DNA from: Streptomyces sp.
GTDB taxonomy: Bacteria; Actinomycetota; Actinomycetes; Streptomycetales; Streptomycetaceae
Reading direction: 5' to 3'
Assembly (NCBI GenBank): GCA_003519485.1
Contig: DOWQ01000155.1
Coordinates: 248 to 8,361 of the forward strand
Length of the DNA: 8,114 bases
Of the stretch, positions 1-6,571 are shown in pieces. Position numbers and translations under genes: made by a program. Positions within the stretch are counted from its first letter, which is position 1; the number at the start of each line of letters is the position of its first letter. The notes under the pieces are model-generated. The model saw only the letters and a program-made list of their open reading frames with translations. It was not told the DNA's origin and made no database searches.

Positions 1-1318
1 GCGGGGAGGCCATCGACGTGCCCGCCATGTAGCCGTAGCCGCCGCCCGGCAGCGGGCCGAGGATCAGACCGCTGGTCGCCGGTGCATCCGGGGCCTGGTA
101 GCGGGTGCTGTCGCCACCCGGGGCCGCGATGTCGATGACGCCGTCACCGTAGTTGGAGAACGAGGACTTGAGGTCCTTGGCGCCGGTCGAGGCGACGGTG
201 ACCACGCCCGGGACCTGGGTCGGGATGTCCAGGCACTCGCTCGGGTCGATGTCGCGGTCGCCCGGGGTGGTGTCGTTCGGGCTGGAGTCGTCGAGGATCG
301 AGTCCGAGGCGAGGTCGAAGTTGGAGTTGCCGGCCGCGGCGACGTTCACCGCGCCCTTGCGCTCCGCGTACCGGGTGGCGCGGCTGATGGACTCCAGCAG
401 CGCCTTCTGGTCCGGGTCGTCCTTGCAGTTGAACATCCACGGGTCGACGTAATAGCTGTTGTTCGTCACGTCGACGCCGTGCTCGGCGGCCCAGATGAAG
501 CCGCAGACGACGGCCTCGGTGTAGAAGAAGCCCTGCTCGGTCGAGACCTTGATGCCCGAGACCTTGACGCCCGGGGCGACGCCGGTGACGCCGATGCCGT
601 TCTTCGCGGCGGCGATCTCACCCGCGACGTGCGTGCCGTGCGGGCTCTCGTTCTCGTTCGGCCGCCAGGCGCCGTCGCTGGTGTCCGGCTTGCCGGCCAC
701 GCAGTTGACGGACGCGTCGCGGTCGAAGTTGGGCGCGATGTCGGGGTGGGTGTCGTCCACTCCGGTGTCGATGACGGCGACGGTGACCTTGTCGCTGCCG
801 AGCGTCTTCTTGTGCGCCTGGTCCGCCTTGATGGCGGGCAGGTCCCACTGCAGCGGCTGCAGCGGGTCCTCGTCCTCCGCGGCCTGCGCCGTGGCGGCCC
901 GCATCTGCTCCGGCGTCAGCTCCTGCGGGGCGCCGATGTCAGTGGTGGTCTGGGCGGGCAGCGGCGCGGTGCGGGTGGCACCGGCCGACTCGACGCCGCG
1001 TACCTTGCGGATGGTCTCCGCGAAGCCGGTGTTCGTCGAGTGGACGACGATGACGCCGATCTGGGCGTACGTCTGTACGACCTCGCCGCCGGCCTTGACG
1101 ATCGCCTTCTGCACCTGCTCGGCCGTGCCCTTGCCGGGGCGCGTGTTGACCACGTAGCTCAGCGACTCGCCCTCGGCGGCGGCGGCCGAGGCGGTGCTCG
1201 TGCCGCCGTCGAGGGGGGCGGCACTGGCCGACCCCGGGAGGAGGGCGAACGCGGTGGCCAGGGCCACGCCGACGGGTATGGCGGCGGCTCGGCGGGACCG
1301 GGCGGGGCGCGGCGTCAT
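1..1318 (-). CDS. Secreted subtilisin-like (S8) serine peptidase, 3' end cut by window edge
   Basis: The first 439 codons of an extracellular endopeptidase are present. Residues 1-33 are a Sec signal peptide (basic MTPRPARSRR, hydrophobic core, likely cleavage after GSASA). A propeptide of roughly residues 50-120 resembles subtilisin inhibitor-type prodomains. The catalytic domain shows Asp184 (VAVIDTGVDDTHPD), His227 (HGTHVAG), oxyanion Asn331 (AAGNSN) and Ser435 (GTSMASP), so the whole active site is intact. The frame is still open at base 1; only the C-terminal tail, about 75 residues by comparison with the paralogue at 1380-2921, is missing. The ATG at 1316-1318 is preceded by GGAG (1324-1327) with 5-base spacing. 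The upstream paralogue ends 61 bases away on the same strand with no obvious terminator between, which suggests one transcript. Family assignment is secure; the protein substrate is unknown, and activation by prodomain removal is inferred from the family. Confidence 0.95.
   Translation of the reverse strand, partial: MTPRPARSRRAAAIPVGVALATAFALLPGSASAAPLDGGTSTASAAAAEGESLSYVVNTRPGKGTAEQVQKAIVKAGGEVVQTYAQIGVIVVHSTNTGFAETIRKVRGVESAGATRTAPLPAQTTTDIGAPQELTPEQMRAATAQAAEDEDPLQPLQWDLPAIKADQAHKKTLGSDKVTVAVIDTGVDDTHPDIAPNFDRDASVNCVAGKPDTSDGAWRPNENESPHGTHVAGEIAAAKNGIGVTGVAPGVKVSGIKVSTEQGFFYTEAVVCGFIWAAEHGVDVTNNSYYVDPWMFNCKDDPDQKALLESISRATRYAERKGAVNVAAAGNSNFDLASDSILDDSSPNDTTPGDRDIDPSECLDIPTQVPGVVTVASTGAKDLKSSFSNYGDGVIDIAAPGGDSTRYQAPDAPATSGLILGPLPGGGYGYMAGTSMASP
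425..469. repeat. 45-base block identical to 2022-2066 (within protease paralogue)
   Basis: This stretch is base-for-base identical to 2022-2066, and after one mismatch a further 14 bases also match. It encodes the shared protein segment TNNSYYVDPWMFNC in both S8 proteases, including the same choice of TAT followed by TAC for the two tyrosines. It marks the pair as paralogues that arose by duplication or exchange sequence. Confidence 0.9.
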
Positions 1319-1379
1319 GGGATCTCCACTTCGTCGGGAAGACAGGGTCGGGGCGTGCGGGCCGGACGGGAACACCGCG

Positions 1380-2921
1380 TCACTTCCTGACGGCGTCGAG
1401 GGCGTCGACGATGCCGTAGCCGTAGAAGCTGTTGACGTGCTGGGTGCCCTCGCACTCGGCGCTGATCTCGCCGTTGCCGTCCGGGTCGTACGGTTCGGTC
1501 GGGCAGCCCGGGTTGTCGGCCTGGGCCTTCATGAGCCACTGGATCTCCTGCGGGCTCGCCTCCGGGTGCTCGCTCTTGAGCAGCGCGGCGACGCCGGCGA
1601 CGTGCGGGCCGGCCATCGAGGTGCCCTGGAGGTAGGCGTAGTCGCCCTCCGGCATGGTGGACAGGATCCGGCCGTCCTTCGCGGGGAGCTCGGGCACCTG
1701 GTACTTGTCGCCGCCCGGGGCCGCTACGTCGATCTGACCGAGCCCGTAGTTCGAGTAGTACGACTTGAGCGACTGCACGCCGGTCGCCCCGACCGTCACG
1801 ACGCCCGGCAGCTGGGTCGGTACGTCCAGGCACTCACCCGGGTCGATGGTGCGCTCGACCGGGGAGGAGTCGTTCGGGCTGGAGTCGTCCACGATCGCGT
1901 CGGACGCCAGGTCGAAGTCGGAGTTGCCCGCCGAGGCGACGTTGACGGCGCCCTTGCGCTGGGCGTACTTCGCGGCCCGGCCGACCGCGTCCAGGATGGC
2001 TGCCTGGTCGAGCTGGTCCTCGCAGTTGAACATCCACGGGTCGACGTAATAGCTGTTGTTCGTCACCTCGACGCCGTGCTCCGCGGCGAAGACGAAGGCG
2101 CAGACGACGGCCTCGGCGAAGAAGAGGCTGTTGTCCGCCTGGCTCACCTTGATCGAGGAGAGCTTCACATTCGGCGCGACGCCGGCGACACCCACGTCAT
2201 TGCGGGCGGCGGCGATCGAGCCGGCCACGTGCGTGCCGTGGTAATCGTCCGTCGTGTACGGGCGCCAGGCGCCCTTGGAGGTGTCCGCGACGCCGCCGAC
2301 GCAGTTCGCCGACTGGCTCCGGGAGAAGTTCGGGGCCAGGTCCGGGTGGGTGTCGTCCACGCCCGTGTCGATGACCGCGACCGTCACCTGACGGCTGCCC
2401 GGGTTGATCTCCGCCGCCTTGTCCGCCTTGATGGCGGCGATGTCCCATTGCAGGGACTCCAGCGGCTCCTGGCCCTGCGCGGCGGCCTCGGAACGCAGCG
2501 CGGCGCGCGGCTCCTGGACCATCTCCGGCTTGCCGACCTCGGTCGTACCGGAGGCCTGGAGGGGGGCGGTACGGGTGGCGCCGGCCGACTGCACGCCCTT
2601 GACCGCCCGGATCCGCTCCGCGAAGCCGGGGTTCGTCGAGTGGACGACGATCACGCCGATCTTCCGGTGGGCGGTCACGACCTCGCCGCCTGCCCTGGCG
2701 ATGGCCTTCTTCACCCGTCCGACGGTGCCCTTGTCGGTCGCGGTGTTCACCACGTAGGAGAGCTCGGGACCGTCAGCGGCGGCAGCGGCGGCAGCGGCGG
2801 ACGCGGGCGCGGCCTGCGGAGCGGCGGTGGCCGCCCCCGGCAGGAATCCGAGGGACGCGGTCAGCGCGAGCCCGACGGGCACGACGAGCGCGCGCGAGCG
2901 TCTGGACCGGAGATGAACCAT
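1380..2921 (-). CDS. Secreted subtilisin-like (S8) serine peptidase, complete
   Basis: This 513-residue secreted serine endopeptidase has a Sec signal peptide at 1-33 (basic start, hydrophobic core, cleavage after GAATA), an Ala-rich linker, then an inhibitor-like propeptide at about 50-120. The S8 catalytic domain shows Asp185 (VIDTGVDDTHPD), His228 (YHGTHVAGS), oxyanion Asn333 (SAGNSDFD) and Ser435 (GTSMAGPHVAG). A Cys-flanked acidic loop (C473, D479-P-D-G-N-G-E-I486, C490) follows the catalytic core and resembles a calcium-binding EF-hand/dockerin loop. The protein ends at DALDAVRK with no anchor or cell-wall repeat, so it should be released. The ATG at 2919-2921 has GGAG at 2927-2930, spacing 5, in the same context as the downstream paralogue. 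It is the upstream gene of a tandem pair and is divergent from the symporter operon. Its fold and class are certain; its physiological substrate is not known. Confidence 0.97.
   Translation of the reverse strand: MVHLRSRRSRALVVPVGLALTASLGFLPGAATAAPQAAPASAAAAAAAADGPELSYVVNTATDKGTVGRVKKAIARAGGEVVTAHRKIGVIVVHSTNPGFAERIRAVKGVQSAGATRTAPLQASGTTEVGKPEMVQEPRAALRSEAAAQGQEPLESLQWDIAAIKADKAAEINPGSRQVTVAVIDTGVDDTHPDLAPNFSRSQSANCVGGVADTSKGAWRPYTTDDYHGTHVAGSIAAARNDVGVAGVAPNVKLSSIKVSQADNSLFFAEAVVCAFVFAAEHGVEVTNNSYYVDPWMFNCEDQLDQAAILDAVGRAAKYAQRKGAVNVASAGNSDFDLASDAIVDDSSPNDSSPVERTIDPGECLDVPTQLPGVVTVGATGVQSLKSYYSNYGLGQIDVAAPGGDKYQVPELPAKDGRILSTMPEGDYAYLQGTSMAGPHVAGVAALLKSEHPEASPQEIQWLMKAQADNPGCPTEPYDPDGNGEISAECEGTQHVNSFYGYGIVDALDAVRK
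2022..2066. repeat. 45-base block identical to 425-469 (within protease paralogue)
   Basis: Second copy of the identical block, in direct orientation about 1.6 kb from the first. A deletion by recombination between the two copies would fuse the genes in frame, since both blocks lie at corresponding codons. Confidence 0.9.
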
Positions 2922-2988
2922 GGGTTCTCCACATCATCTGTGAGACCGTCCACGCGCGGGTCGCGCATGAACGGGTACATGACGACGG

Positions 2989-3018
2989 AAGCTAGCGCCG
3001 AACAGCTGACCTGATCAA
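2989..3018 (-). promoter_or_regulatory. Candidate promoter for the protease pair
   Basis: Read on the minus strand, TTGATC (3013-3018) and TAGCTT (2989-2994) are separated by 18 bases, close to the Streptomyces housekeeping pattern TTGAC-N17/18-TAGxxT. It would start transcription near 2982 and give a leader of about 60 bases before the ATG at 2921. It is a match by eye only. Confidence 0.38.
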
Positions 3019-3304
3019 TCGTTTCCGGTAAATAGTCAGATTTAGTCTTCCCGTTGGTCCGCTTGGCGGAGGAAAGACCGGATCGTGCTGCTAGTTTCAC
3101 CCGTCCGGGGGATGGACATGCGAGCCGCACGGTGGGTCGTCGTCGTTGGATTGTCCGGGCCCGACCGAGCCCGTGGCGGGGGCGGGCCGGGCGTGGGGGG
3201 AGTGGTCTCAGGCCGACGGCAGCTTCACGCTCTGACAACGAGACGGGTGTGCCGGGGTGTCGCCGCATTACGGGAGATCTTGCGAATTTCAACCACTCCC
3301 CCTG

Positions 3305-3332
3305 TTGTTACTCGTTGCAACGTGCCTAACAT
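3305..3332 (+). promoter_or_regulatory. Candidate promoter for the DUF485-symporter operon
   Basis: TTGTTA (3305-3310) and TAACAT (3327-3332) are spaced by 16 bases, a plausible housekeeping-sigma promoter with a good -10 and a four-of-six -35. The start point would be near 3339, giving a leader of about 70 bases. The spacer contains the palindrome CGTTGCAACG (3313-3322), so a bound regulator would block polymerase. Confidence 0.4.
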
Positions 3333-3349
3333 GCCGTTCCGGTGGCGTC

Positions 3350-3363
3350 GTGACCCCCGTCAC
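3350..3363. promoter_or_regulatory. Candidate Crp-type operator GTG(N)6GNCAC
   Basis: GTGACCCCCGTCAC is a perfect 5-4-5 dyad. It fits the GTG(N)6GNCAC motif I recall being reported for Streptomyces Crp, and the GTGA-N6-TCAC core of the wider CRP/GlxR family. It lies 45 bases before the DUF485 start codon, just downstream of the candidate promoter. CRP-family control of acetate transporter operons is established in E. coli (acs-yjcH-actP), which makes the location sensible. A chance short dyad in GC-rich DNA remains possible. Confidence 0.45.
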
Positions 3364-3365
3364 CC

Positions 3366-3398
3366 CGCAACCATTAATCCGTCTCAGTCGCAACCATT
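3366..3398 (+). repeat. 10-base direct repeat in symporter operon leader
   Basis: CGCAACCATT occurs at 3366-3375 and again at 3389-3398, 23 bases apart start to start. The second copy abuts the Shine-Dalgarno GGAG at 3399-3402. The shorter core CAACCA is also found at 3290-3295. Function unknown; possibly a regulator site or a translation-control element. Confidence 0.6.
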
Positions 3399-3407
3399 GG
3401 AGAATTC

Positions 3408-3776
3408 GTGGCCACCGCATCACCTCCGCCCGAGGGGAAGTCGGACCAAGTGCCGGACACCCCCTCCGACACGACGCCGTACCGGGAGACGCAGGAGAGC
3501 GCAGAATTCGCCGATTTGCGTCGAACGCACCGGACTTTCGCGTTTCCGCTCACCATTGCCTTCATCAGCTGGTATCTGCTGTACGTCATGCTGTCCAATT
3601 ACGCGGGCGGCTTCATGGGGACCAAGCTCTTCGGCAACATCAACGTCGCCCTGGTGTTCGGATTGGGTCAGTTCCTCACCACGTTCCTGATCGCCTTCTG
3701 GTACTCCCGCCACGCGGTGGCCAAGCTCGACCCCAAGGCCGACGCCATCCGGACCCGTCTGGAGGGTGACGCATGA
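3408..3776 (+). CDS. DUF485 (YjcH-like) small membrane protein
   Basis: This 122-residue inner-membrane protein belongs to the DUF485 family, whose members are usually encoded immediately before ActP-type symporters (yjcH-actP in E. coli). Residues 1-40 are hydrophilic and Pro/Thr-rich. Two membrane spans follow, about 44-64 (FAFPLTIAFISWYLLYVML) and 78-99 (INVALVFGLGQFLTTFLIAF), with a conserved-looking SNYAGGFMG loop between them. The tail YSRHAVAKLDPKADAIR is charged. The start is a GTG at 3408-3410 with GGAG at 3399-3402, 5-base spacing. Its stop overlaps the symporter start by 4 bases (ATGA at 3773-3776), so the two are translationally coupled. The exact role is unknown; it is inferred to be an accessory or small partner of the transporter. 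Confidence 0.93.
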   Translation: MATASPPPEGKSDQVPDTPSDTTPYRETQESAEFADLRRTHRTFAFPLTIAFISWYLLYVMLSNYAGGFMGTKLFGNINVALVFGLGQFLTTFLIAFWYSRHAVAKLDPKADAIRTRLEGDA

Positions 3777-5413
3777 TGAACTCCCTGTCCCTGGAGGGGG
3801 CGGCGTTCCTCGCCGCCAAGGACGCCAGTGATCACCGTGTCCTGATCATCAGCCTCTTCGCCGTCTTCGTCGTCGGCACGCTCGCCATCACCGTCTGGGC
3901 CGGCCGGCAGACCAAGGACGCCACCGACTTCTACGCCGGCGGCCGCTCCTTCACCGGCTTCCAGAACGGCCTGGCGATCTCCGGCGACTACATGTCCGCC
4001 GCGTCCTTCCTCGGCATCGCCGGCGCCATCGCGCTTTTCGGATACGACGGCTTCCTCTACTCGATCGGCTTCCTCGTCGCCTGGCTGGTCGCCCTGCTGC
4101 TCGTCGCCGAGCCGCTGCGCAACTCCGGCCGCTTCACCATGGGCGACGTGCTGGCCTTCCGGATGCGGCAGCGCCCGGTTCGTACCGCGGCGGGCGTCTC
4201 CACCATCGTGGTGTCGATCTTCTACCTGCTGGCGCAGATGGCCGGCGCGGGTGTGCTGGTCGCGCTGCTCCTCGGCATCACCAGCGAGGCCGGGAAGATC
4301 CTCATCGTCGTGCTCGTCGGTATCGTGATGATCCTCTATGTCGCCATCGGCGGCATGAAGGGCACCACCTGGGTGCAGATGGTCAAGGCGTGCCTGCTGA
4401 TCGCGGGCACTCTGGTGATCACCGTGCTGGTGATGATCAAGTTCAACTGGAACATCTCGACGCTGCTCGGCGCGGCGGCCGAGAACAGCGGCATGGGCTC
4501 CGCGTTTCTGGAGCCAGGTCTGAAGTACGGCGTCGACGCCATGACGAAGCTCGACTTCATTTCGCTGGGCGTCGCGCTGGTGCTGGGCACAGCGGGCCTG
4601 CCGCACATCCTCATCCGCTTCTACACGGTTCCGACGGCCAAGGCGGCCCGTAAATCGGTCAACTGGGCGATCGCCATAATCGGTGGCTTCTACCTGATGA
4701 CCATCGCCCTGGGCTTCGGCGCGGCGGCGGTGCTCACCCGTAAGGAGATCACCGACTCCAACGCGGCCGGCAACACCGCGGCCCCGCTCCTCGCCCAGGA
4801 GATCGGCGGCGGCGCGGACTCGGCCGGCGGCGCGATCCTGCTCGCGGTGATCTCGGCGGTCGCCTTCGCCACGATCCTGGCGGTCGTCGCCGGGCTCACC
4901 CTGGCCTCCTCGTCCTCCTTCGCCCACGACCTCTACGTGAACGTGATCCGCAAGGGTCAGGCCACGGAGAAGGAGGAGATCCGGGCGGCGCGTTGGGCGA
5001 CGGTGGGGATCGGTGCCGCAGCCGTCCTGCTCGGTGTCTTCGCGAGGGACCTGAACGTCGCCGGGCTCGTCGCGCTGGCCTTCGCGGTGGCGGCCTCGGC
5101 CAACCTGCCCACGCTGCTCTACAGCCTGTTCTGGAAGCGGTTCACCACCCAGGGCGCCCTGTGGTCCATCTACGGCGGCCTCAGCTCCTCGGTGCTGCTG
5201 GTGCTCTTCTCGCCGGTCGTCTCCGGAGCGCCGGGCTCGATGTTCCCGGGCGTGGACTTCCACTGGTTCCCGCTGTCGAACCCCGGTCTGATCTCGATCC
5301 CGCTCGGCTTCCTGCTCGGCTGGATCGGCACCCTCGTCTCCAAGGAGGAGCCGGACGTGCAGAAGTACGCGGAACTGGAGGTGCGCGCGCTGACCGGCAC
5401 CGGCGCCCACTGA
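3773..5413 (+). CDS. Sodium/solute symporter family, ActP/MctC-like (acetate/short monocarboxylate uptake)
   Basis: This 546-residue polytopic membrane protein of the solute:sodium symporter (SSS) family has about 13 hydrophobic spans, the first near 24-43 and the last near 505-522. Recognisable family segments are GRQTKDATDFYAGGRS (44-59), SGDYMSAASFLGIAG (70-84), GGMKGTTWVQMVKA (193-206), the ActP-type GLPHILIRFYTVPTAK (275-290), and ISAVAFATILAVVAGLTLASSSSFAHD (360-386, in two parts), where SSS proteins coordinate sodium. Length and N-terminus match the cation acetate symporter group. The ATG at 3773 overlaps the DUF485 stop; GGAGG (3761-3765) lies 7 bases upstream. A second ATG at 3776 is an alternative start. 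Substrate choice among acetate, pyruvate and propionate cannot be read from sequence. It should be co-expressed with the DUF485 protein. Confidence 0.93.
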   Translation: MMNSLSLEGAAFLAAKDASDHRVLIISLFAVFVVGTLAITVWAGRQTKDATDFYAGGRSFTGFQNGLAISGDYMSAASFLGIAGAIALFGYDGFLYSIGFLVAWLVALLLVAEPLRNSGRFTMGDVLAFRMRQRPVRTAAGVSTIVVSIFYLLAQMAGAGVLVALLLGITSEAGKILIVVLVGIVMILYVAIGGMKGTTWVQMVKACLLIAGTLVITVLVMIKFNWNISTLLGAAAENSGMGSAFLEPGLKYGVDAMTKLDFISLGVALVLGTAGLPHILIRFYTVPTAKAARKSVNWAIAIIGGFYLMTIALGFGAAAVLTRKEITDSNAAGNTAAPLLAQEIGGGADSAGGAILLAVISAVAFATILAVVAGLTLASSSSFAHDLYVNVIRKGQATEKEEIRAARWATVGIGAAAVLLGVFARDLNVAGLVALAFAVAASANLPTLLYSLFWKRFTTQGALWSIYGGLSSSVLLVLFSPVVSGAPGSMFPGVDFHWFPLSNPGLISIPLGFLLGWIGTLVSKEEPDVQKYAELEVRALTGTGAH

Positions 5414-5486
5414 GACACCGCACGCCGAGGTGTGGGACGGCCCCGACCGCGGAGACGTACCAGCGAACCGTTACTTCAACGAAGTG

Positions 5487-5513
5487 TTGAGTGTCGGACC
5501 CGTCGCGTACGCT
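5487..5513 (+). promoter_or_regulatory. Weak candidate promoter for moaA
   Basis: TTGAGT (5487-5492) and TACGCT (5508-5513) are separated by 15 bases, shorter than ideal. The start point would fall near 5520, giving a leader of about 60 bases. An inverted repeat TCAAC-N5-GTTGA (5476-5490) overlaps the -35 element and could be an operator. The rest of the 168-base gap between the symporter stop and moaA shows no gene. Confidence 0.28.
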
Positions 5514-5533
5514 TCAGTGAATGGAGCCTGGGG

Positions 5534-5550
5534 CTTGGCCGCAGGCCGAG
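5534..5550 (+). repeat. Short hairpin in the moaA leader
   Basis: CTTGGCC and GGCCGAG can pair (7 bp with one G-T) around a GCA loop, 15 bases before the moaA Shine-Dalgarno. It is too small to be the known molybdenum-cofactor riboswitch; it may modulate translation or be incidental. Confidence 0.4.
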
Positions 5551-5581
5551 TCCACAGGAATTCGTGGGAGGGGCCGCCACC

Positions 5582-6571
5582 ATGCTCATCGACACCTTCG
5601 ACAGGGTCGCCACCGATCTGCGCGTCTCGTTGACGGACCGGTGCAATCTCCGGTGCACGTACTGCATGCCGGAAGAGGGCCTGGAATGGCTGGCCAAGCC
5701 CGACCTCCTCAGCGATGACGAGATCGTCCGGCTGATCGGCATCGCCGTCACCGACCTCGGTATCGAAGAGGTCCGCTTCACCGGCGGCGAGCCACTGCTC
5801 CGCCCCGGGCTCACCGGCATCGTCGCCCGCTGCGCCGCCCTGGAGCCCCGCCCGAAGATGTCGCTCACGACGAACGGCATCGGCCTGGAGCGCACGGCCT
5901 CGGCGCTGCGCGAGGCGGGGCTCGACCGGGTCAACGTCTCCCTCGACACCCTGCGCCCCGACGTCTTCCAGCGGATGACCCGCCGCAAGCGCCACCACGA
6001 CGTCCTGAGCGGCCTGGAGGCGGCCCGCGCCGCCGGACTCACCCCGGTCAAGGTCAACACCGTGCTGATGCCGGGGCTCAACGACGACGAGGCCCCCGAC
6101 CTGCTGGCCTGGGCCGTGGAGAACGACTACGAGCTCCGCTTCATCGAGCAGATGCCGCTCGACGCCCAGCACGGCTGGAAGCGCGACGGCATGATCACCG
6201 CCGGGGACATCCTGACGAGCCTGCGCACCCGCTTCGACCTCACGCCCGAGGGGGAGGACGAGCGAGGCTCGGCCCCCGCCGAGCGCTGGGTGGTCGACGG
6301 CGGGCCCGCCCGGGTCGGCGTCATCGCCTCCGTCACGAGGCCCTTCTGCCGGGCTTGCGACCGCACCCGGCTCACCGCGGACGGTCAGGTGCGCACCTGC
6401 CTGTTCGCCCGTGAGGAGTCCGATCTGCGCGGCGCGCTCCGCTCCGGCGCCTCCGACGCCGAGGTCGCCGGGCTGTGGAAGACGGCGATGTGGGGCAAGA
6501 AGGCCGGTTCCGGCCTGGACGACCCGTCCTTCCTCCAGCCGCAGCGGCCGATGTCAGCGATCGGAGGCTGA
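5582..6571 (+). CDS. moaA: GTP 3',8-cyclase MoaA (molybdenum cofactor biosynthesis)
   Basis: This 329-residue radical SAM enzyme converts GTP to 3',8-cyclo-7,8-dihydro-GTP, which MoaC then turns into cyclic pyranopterin monophosphate. The N-terminal 4Fe-4S/SAM motif is C21-x3-C25-x2-C28 within TDRCNLRCTYCMPEEG. The SAM-binding FTGGEPLLR follows, with G68-G69-E70. The C-terminal cluster is C256-x2-C259-x13-C273 (CRACDRTRLTADGQVRTC). The protein ends in the Gly-Gly tail essential in MoaA (MSAIGG). The ATG at 5582 is chosen over in-frame starts further upstream (from 5432) because GGGAGGGG (5566-5573) lies 8 bases before it and homology begins at MLIDTFDR. No other molybdenum cofactor gene is in the window. 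Its 3' end overlaps the convergent small gene by 18 bases. Complete and apparently functional. Confidence 0.97.
   Translation: MLIDTFDRVATDLRVSLTDRCNLRCTYCMPEEGLEWLAKPDLLSDDEIVRLIGIAVTDLGIEEVRFTGGEPLLRPGLTGIVARCAALEPRPKMSLTTNGIGLERTASALREAGLDRVNVSLDTLRPDVFQRMTRRKRHHDVLSGLEAARAAGLTPVKVNTVLMPGLNDDEAPDLLAWAVENDYELRFIEQMPLDAQHGWKRDGMITAGDILTSLRTRFDLTPEGEDERGSAPAERWVVDGGPARVGVIASVTRPFCRACDRTRLTADGQVRTCLFAREESDLRGALRSGASDAEVAGLWKTAMWGKKAGSGLDDPSFLQPQRPMSAIGG

Larger units (their letters stand above)
2922..3407. other. Divergent intergenic region between protease pair and symporter operon
   Basis: These 486 bases hold no convincing gene. Bases 2922-3060 are relatively AT-rich and carry a candidate protease promoter. 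Bases 3160-3210 are G-rich, with nothing I can name. Bases 3280-3407 carry the candidate symporter-operon promoter, a palindrome, a Crp-type dyad and a direct repeat, listed separately. Open frames crossing the region (for example 3085-3690 plus and 2861-3292 minus) have Arg/Pro-rich compositions typical of chance frames in high-GC DNA. Confidence 0.7.

Noticed and set aside
1194..3014. 606-residue plus-strand frame antisense to the proteases (and 303 residues at 479-1390)
   Set aside because: Composition is dominated by Arg, Gly, Val, Asp and Ala in low-complexity runs, as expected for the complement of a high-GC coding frame. The opposite strand carries intact S8 proteases.
2861..3292. Minus-strand 143-residue frame upstream of the protease
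   Set aside because: It overlaps the protease signal-peptide region out of frame and looks like chance Arg/Pro-rich sequence.
3085..3690. Plus-strand 201-residue frame across the divergent intergenic region
   Set aside because: It overlaps the DUF485 gene in another frame, lacks a ribosome site and has no recognisable domain.
3668..5410. 580-residue minus-strand frame antisense to the symporter
   Set aside because: His/Asp/Arg/Glu-rich pseudo-repeats reflect the reverse complement of membrane-protein codons; there is no domain and no ribosome site, while the plus-strand symporter is unambiguous.
5415..5433. ACACC/GGTGT hairpin just after the symporter stop
   Set aside because: Only a 5-bp stem with a 9-base loop and no T-run; too weak to call a terminator.
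5432..5581. 50-residue N-terminal extension of moaA
   Set aside because: The extension is Arg/Pro-rich and unlike MoaA; the ATG at 5582 has a strong ribosome site and begins the conserved sequence.
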